In this document: in pieces, positions 33,645 through 37,645 of the stretch
Numbering within the stretch: the first letter of the stretch is position 1
How the letters are laid out: each line of letters starts with the position of its first letter
Origin: an uncultured Pelagibacteraceae bacterium
GTDB lineage: Bacteria; Pseudomonadota; Alphaproteobacteria; Pelagibacterales; Pelagibacteraceae
Reading direction: 5' to 3'
Length of the DNA stretch: 37,645 nucleotides
Assembly: GCA_902619665.1 (NCBI GenBank)
Contig: CACNFB010000011.1
Coordinates: 1 to 37,645, forward strand
Notes under the pieces: generated by a model
Database searches by the model: none
What the model saw: only the letters and a program-made list of their open reading frames with translations
What the model was told of the DNA's origin: nothing
Made by a program: the position numbers and the translations under genes

Positions 33645-35305
33645 TAGTTTAAAGAATTATAAATCCAATTATCTTTAAAATTATTTAAATCCTCAGGCAA
33701 AGGTGCTCCTTGAAACATGCAAATCCTTAACCACTTGTCTGATCTTGGATCAAATTTACAAGCACCAAAGAAAGATAATTTAAGTCTAAGCATGTCAATC
33801 GGAATTAATTTGTGTCCGATTGTATTATCTTGTATTTCTGAATATGGGAATTTTTCAATAAGAAAAGCTCTTCTGACAACATGTCTTAAATCATTATTAT
33901 CTAACAAAAATCTACTTACCGGCAAACTTTGTTTAAAATTAGTAGCTCTAAAATACAATTGATTTATATCTCTTGCTATTGCAAGCGGTTGTTCTAATTC
34001 AGATCCTTGTTCTTCAAATCTATTTGCAATTCTTGGCTCTTCTTTATTTTGGGAAATAAACCAAAAATTTTGGTTATTTTCATTTTTATTAAAATCGATC
34101 TTTATTAAATTTCCATAATATTTTTCTAAGATATTTACTAAATCTCTAACAGTTTTGTGAGTTGGGATATTAAAATATTTATCCTCATTTGAACTCATTG
34201 TTGCAATTAGAGGTTCGGTTATGTCATCAAAAGGTTCCATTAACATTGAAACTATGTATTCAATGCCTTCTTCGCTTAAGTTCTCCTCAGCCCATAAATA
34301 AAATTCATTGAAAAAATAATCCTTTTTTTCAGAATAATTTGTATCTAAGAAATCTGTTACTTTCTTTAAATCGTCTTTTAAATTTTGTATCTTTTTTTTT
34401 TGATAATCACTATCTGTTTCCCAAGAAAAAATGTTCTTAAGAGACTTTTTTAAACAATCTAAAAAATAGTTATAATCATTAATATTAATTCTTTTTAATT
34501 CTCTAATCTTTTTTAATGCAACTTCCCTCGCAGTTATCCAATTATTTAATAAAGTTGGATGATTTATTATAAATGGTGCCATACCTAAACCTGTGGAATT
34601 GCCTATGCCCAAACTTCTACATATATTTTTATCCAATTCGACTGATGACTTAGGGCTCTTTGATTTTGCAATATGATTAACTTGATCAAAAGTAAATTGT
34701 CTTACAAAATAAACTAACATCATTTCTAATCTAAAAGGACCAACTATTTCTGGTCTATCTTTAATTCTAAATCTATCTGCCAAACCAAATTTTCCTGAGC
34801 CATATACTGCAGTAGTTCTGTAAAGGTATCCAATTTTGCCTATTGTGCTTTTATCTGGTTGTTTTCCATTTGATAAACAATCGACTACATAATTAAAAGC
34901 TCTTAATGATTTATTGGCTCTTGATAAAGTAAGTTCTTTATAAGTCATTCTACCTATTTCTTGTTTTGGTACATTTTGTTTTAATCTATCAATATCTTTT
35001 TTGGTAGGCACACCATCAAAGAGTGTAAAGCTCGCATCCCATTTAGTAGCAATAACTCTATCTGATCTTTCGTGATCATCAATTTTATTTGAAAAACAAA
35101 TTAATGAATAATTTCTATTTTTTTTCTTAAAAGAATAGACGGCAACGCCATGTCCATTTTCATCTAAATCAAACATGTCTCTTTTGTAATCCCAGTCTTT
35201 AAATTCCCTTAGGAAAGATCTTAGAAATGACAATTTCGACTGATGAAATGAACCCAATCGTGAAAGTTTCATGATTTTTTTTGGATCTCTTAATTTAATT
35301 TGCAT
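33644..35305 (-). CDS. 553-aa conserved-looking protein of unknown function
   Basis: No family recognised. The chain is soluble, with no signal peptide or membrane helix, and rich in charged residues. Features seen: an N-terminal MQIKLRDPKKIMKLSRLGSFHQ, a hydrophobic CFSNKIDD region, DRFRIKDRPEIVGPFRLEMMLVYFVRQFT, then SLGIGNSTGLGMAPFIINHPT (a Gly-rich turn that could bind a small ligand), and long lysine-rich helices in the C-terminal half. It is joined by overlap to DUF3726 and preceded by the M19-like gene, suggesting that the three proteins act together. An enzymatic role cannot be stated. Confidence 0.7.
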   Translation of the reverse strand: MQIKLRDPKKIMKLSRLGSFHQSKLSFLRSFLREFKDWDYKRDMFDLDENGHGVAVYSFKKKNRNYSLICFSNKIDDHERSDRVIATKWDASFTLFDGVPTKKDIDRLKQNVPKQEIGRMTYKELTLSRANKSLRAFNYVVDCLSNGKQPDKSTIGKIGYLYRTTAVYGSGKFGLADRFRIKDRPEIVGPFRLEMMLVYFVRQFTFDQVNHIAKSKSPKSSVELDKNICRSLGIGNSTGLGMAPFIINHPTLLNNWITAREVALKKIRELKRININDYNYFLDCLKKSLKNIFSWETDSDYQKKKIQNLKDDLKKVTDFLDTNYSEKKDYFFNEFYLWAEENLSEEGIEYIVSMLMEPFDDITEPLIATMSSNEDKYFNIPTHKTVRDLVNILEKYYGNLIKIDFNKNENNQNFWFISQNKEEPRIANRFEEQGSELEQPLAIARDINQLYFRATNFKQSLPVSRFLLDNNDLRHVVRRAFLIEKFPYSEIQDNTIGHKLIPIDMLRLKLSFFGACKFDPRSDKWLRICMFQGAPLPEDLNNFKDNWIYNSLN

Positions 35306-35306
35306 T

Positions 35307-36272
35307 TTATATTTCCTTATAAAAATTAAACCAATTATTGCCTAGTATTGCATTAATATCATTATTATCGAAACCAACTTTTTTAAGTCCATTTTCGATA
35401 TTATTGAAACCTCTCGCATCTTTAAACCATTCAGGTTGATCAGGAAATCCTTGATTGTTTTTTGACCCCTCACCTAAATTTTTTGACTTTGTCCATGTTC
35501 CATTTCTCATCCATTCAACAACACTATCAGGCTGATTTAGACAAAGATCTGAGCCAATACCAATATTTTTAATCCCCATGACATCGACTAATCTTGCTAC
35601 CATTTCGCAAAAACTATCTAGTGAACAATTTGTTCCGTCTTTTAAATGATGTGGATAAAGTGATAGACCTAGCATACCCCCACTTTTTGATAATGTTTTA
35701 AGAAGATCATCAGACTTACTTCTTTTAGTTTGATGCCAAAAAGATGGATTAGCGTGAGTAATTGCAATAGGTTTTTGGCTTAAGTCAATTGCATCGTAAG
35801 TACTTTTTTCTCCTGAGTGAGACATATCAACAACAATCCCCAGTCTATTCATTTCTTTAATTGCCTCTCTTCCAAAATTAGTAACACCTCCATCATTTTT
35901 TTCATAACATCCTGAGGCTAATAAAGACTGATTGTTATAAGTGAGTTGCATAAATCTGCACCCATGCTCATAAATCTTTTCAATTAAATTTATATCATCC
36001 TCAATTGGCGAACAGTTTTGAAAACCAAAAAAAATTGCTGTTTTATTTTCATTTTTTGCTTTCTCAATATCTTTAAAGTTTTTACCTAAAAAAATTAAAT
36101 CTTTGTTTTCCTCAAAATTTTCTTTCCACTCTAAAAGTCTCTTTTTAAATTCATCAAAATCTTCATGATAAACAACTGTTACATGTACCGCATCTAAATT
36201 AGCTTCTCTATTAATCTCAAAAACAGATCTTTCCCATTTGCAGTATTGTAAATTGTCAATTTTGAAATTCAT
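35307..36272 (-). CDS. Membrane-dipeptidase-family (M19-like) protein with altered metal site
   Basis: A 321-residue TIM-barrel protein of the renal dipeptidase/M19 group: VVDMSHSGEKST and IAITHANPSFWH keep the two later histidines (H152, H173), and IGIGSDLCLN is also typical. The N-terminal HxD ligand pair is replaced (IDNLQYCKW in place of IDGHND) and the bridging Glu is Gln85 (FFGFQNCSP). The usual two-zinc dipeptidase chemistry therefore looks impaired. No signal peptide or membrane segment, so it is cytoplasmic. First gene of the operon with the 553-aa and DUF3726 proteins, 1 base upstream. It may use one metal or have a different role. Confidence 0.8.
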   Translation of the reverse strand: MNFKIDNLQYCKWERSVFEINREANLDAVHVTVVYHEDFDEFKKRLLEWKENFEENKDLIFLGKNFKDIEKAKNENKTAIFFGFQNCSPIEDDINLIEKIYEHGCRFMQLTYNNQSLLASGCYEKNDGGVTNFGREAIKEMNRLGIVVDMSHSGEKSTYDAIDLSQKPIAITHANPSFWHQTKRSKSDDLLKTLSKSGGMLGLSLYPHHLKDGTNCSLDSFCEMVARLVDVMGIKNIGIGSDLCLNQPDSVVEWMRNGTWTKSKNLGEGSKNNQGFPDQPEWFKDARGFNNIENGLKKVGFDNNDINAILGNNWFNFYKEI

Positions 36273-36319
36273 AACAATAGTTATATATTAGTAGATAATT
36301 TTTTGATATTAAAAGATAA

Positions 36320-36811
36320 ATGAGTAATAAAAAATTAAACAAAGTAGCAATTATAATGGGTAGTCAATCTGATTACTCTACTATGAAGTATTCAAAACAA
36401 GTTCTTCAAAGCTTTAGAATAAAATGTGATGTGAAAATAGTTTCAGCACACAGAACTCCAAAAAGAATGTTTGAATTTGCTAAAAATGCCGAAAGAAATA
36501 ATTACTCTGTGATAATTGCAGGAGCTGGTGGTTCTGCACATCTTCCTGGTATGGTTGCATCTTTGACTAGTATTCCTGTTATTGGAGTTCCAATTGAGTC
36601 TAAAAAATTAAAAGGTATGGACAGTCTTTTATCAATAGTACAAATGCCAAAAGGTATCCCAGTTGGCACAGTTGCAATCGGTAAAGATGGTGCAATAAAT
36701 GCTGGACTTTATGCTGCATCAATTATTGGACTTCAAAATAAAAAGGTTAAAGATTCATTGTTAAATTTTAGATTGAAACAATCAAAATCAGTAAAAAAAA
36801 AACCTAAATAG
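36320..36811 (+). CDS. purE: N5-carboxyaminoimidazole ribonucleotide mutase
   Basis: A 163-residue class I PurE, converting N5-CAIR to CAIR in purine synthesis. Signatures are VAIIMGSQSDYSTMK, SAHRTPKRM and AGAGGSAHLPGMVASLTSIPVIGVPI, then QMPKGIPVGTVAIGKDGAINAGLYA. Octameric, cytoplasmic. It is divergent from the M19-like gene with 47 bases between, and immediately precedes purK, its usual partner. Confidence 0.97.
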   Translation: MSNKKLNKVAIIMGSQSDYSTMKYSKQVLQSFRIKCDVKIVSAHRTPKRMFEFAKNAERNNYSVIIAGAGGSAHLPGMVASLTSIPVIGVPIESKKLKGMDSLLSIVQMPKGIPVGTVAIGKDGAINAGLYAASIIGLQNKKVKDSLLNFRLKQSKSVKKKPK

Positions 36812-36812
36812 A

Positions 36813-37645
36813 ATGAGTAAAATTTCCTTAGGTATAATTGGTGGAGGCCAACTTGGATCTTTACTTTGCGCTGCAGCAAAAAACATAAACATAAATACAG
36901 TTGTAATTAGTGACGATGAAGAATCGCCAGCAAAACATTTTGCAGATCATTTTATTTATTCTAAGTATGACAATGAGGAAAATTTAACAAAGTTTACTTC
37001 AATGGTAGATAAAATAACCTATGAATTTGAAAATATTCCTTATGATGTGTTGTCAAAATTAAACAAAGTAAAAAAAGTAGATCCTAATCCAGAAGTTAAC
37101 AAAATTGTTCAGCACAGATACTCAGAAAAAAATTTTCTAACTAAAAAAAATATAAAAACTACAGAATTTGAAAGAATTGTTAATGAAAGTGATATAAAAA
37201 AACATAAAAATTTATTACCTGGAATACTAAAAACTTCTACACTTGGGTACGATGGTAAGGGCCAATATAAATTAAATAATTTGGAAGATTTGGATAATCA
37301 TAAAATTACCTTTGATAGGGAATTCGTACTAGAAAAATTAGTAAGTCTAGAAAAAGAAATTTCTGTGGTAATTACAAGATTTTCAAAAAATAATTACGAA
37401 ATATATGAACCAATAGAAAATTTACACGAAGAACAAATTTTAAAATATTCAACCATTCCAGCCCAAATTAATTTGTCTCATTTTAAAAAATCTCAAGAAT
37501 GGGCTAAACTTATTTCTGAAGAACTTCAGTATGTTGGAACTTTATGTGTTGAATTTTTTATAGATAAAGATCAAAATTTATATGTAAATGAAATTGCACC
37601 AAGGGTTCACAATTCAGGTCATTTAACTATAAATGCCTATAATAT
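36813..37645 (+). CDS. purK: N5-CAIR synthetase, 3'-truncated by window edge
   Basis: The frame is open from ATG 36813, one base after the purE stop, to the window end, about 277 codons. It is an ATP-grasp enzyme making N5-CAIR from AIR, bicarbonate and ATP. IIGGGQLGSLLCAAAK is the N-terminal nucleotide-binding turn, LKTSTLGYDGKGQY the ATP-grasp loop, and NEIAPRVHNSGHLT the metal-binding region near the end of the visible part. PurK proteins are about 350-380 residues, so roughly the last quarter is missing here. Confidence 0.95.
   Translation, partial: MSKISLGIIGGGQLGSLLCAAAKNININTVVISDDEESPAKHFADHFIYSKYDNEENLTKFTSMVDKITYEFENIPYDVLSKLNKVKKVDPNPEVNKIVQHRYSEKNFLTKKNIKTTEFERIVNESDIKKHKNLLPGILKTSTLGYDGKGQYKLNNLEDLDNHKITFDREFVLEKLVSLEKEISVVITRFSKNNYEIYEPIENLHEEQILKYSTIPAQINLSHFKKSQEWAKLISEELQYVGTLCVEFFIDKDQNLYVNEIAPRVHNSGHLTINAYN

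Noticed and set aside
1..37645. tRNA, rRNA, CRISPR, prophage, transposase or attachment sites
   Set aside because: I read the intergenic stretches and the protein list and saw no cloverleaf, repeat-spacer array, integrase or transposase.

Overview
The window looks like a piece of a streamlined, AT-rich marine alphaproteobacterial genome, most likely SAR11 (Pelagibacterales, 'Candidatus Pelagibacter' type). The reasons are the strongly A/T-biased coding sequence with long A runs, near-zero intergenic space, many overlapping stop/start codons, and the gene set: an HMP/thiamine-type sodium symporter behind a compact TPP riboswitch, a Fur-boxed Fe(III) ABC transporter, a dimethylglycine dehydrogenase/ETF block, a MetF-like/GcvT-DmdA-like pair, and isocitrate lyase beside a RamB/PrpR-type regulator. 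I saw no tRNA, rRNA, insertion sequence, prophage or CRISPR array. The left edge cuts a glycosyltransferase-like gene and the right edge cuts purK.

Layout. 1-1517 (+): glycosyltransferase-like fragment, cutA, Bcp-type peroxiredoxin, ending at a hairpin terminator that mainly serves the converging ammonium transporter. 1580-7592 (-): amt, HU, rseP, thiV with its riboswitch, aceA and an unlisted 54-aa ORF in front of aceA. 7593-7704: palindromic operator region shared with the divergent regulator (7705-9135, +). 9137-13083 (-): Fe(III) transporter fbpA, a 56-aa Cys-rich ORF, a strong hairpin, fbpB and fbpC, driven from a cluster of Fur-like boxes. 13204-15726 (-): LysR regulator, AcuI/YhdH-type oxidoreductase, folE. 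15804-17259 (+): hisI, a 2OG-Fe(II) oxygenase split by a frameshift in an A10 run, a DUF2237 protein. 17261-23018 (-): dimethylglycine dehydrogenase, etfB, etfA and ETF-ubiquinone oxidoreductase without gaps. 23065-24541: small membrane proteins, a DUF4864-like secreted protein and a hotdog thioesterase. 24543-29948 (-): flavodoxin-fold reductase, msrA, CoA-binding protein, enoyl-CoA hydratase, nucleotidyltransferase, a beta-propeller autotransporter and an APS-kinase-like P-loop protein. 30077-32882 (+): MetF-like, GcvT/DmdA-like, a 33-aa membrane peptide, Yip1 family. 32879-36272 (-): a four-gene operon (M19-like protein lacking several metal ligands, a 553-aa unknown, DUF3726, a 53-aa CxxC/CxxC protein). 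36320-end (+): purE and partial purK.

How it fits together. Several blocks concern one-carbon and methylated-amine use: dimethylglycine oxidation passes electrons through ETF to ubiquinone and C1 units to tetrahydrofolate, and the MetF-like/GcvT-like pair is a second folate-linked methyl-transfer module. Isocitrate lyase with its dedicated regulator controls entry to the glyoxylate shunt. Nutrient acquisition is represented by ammonium, iron and thiamine-precursor transporters, the last two under visible cis-regulation. The least explained parts are the M19-like/553-aa/DUF3726/zinc-ribbon operon, the small ORF adjoining the aceA operator, and the small Cys-rich ORF plus hairpin inside the iron operon.
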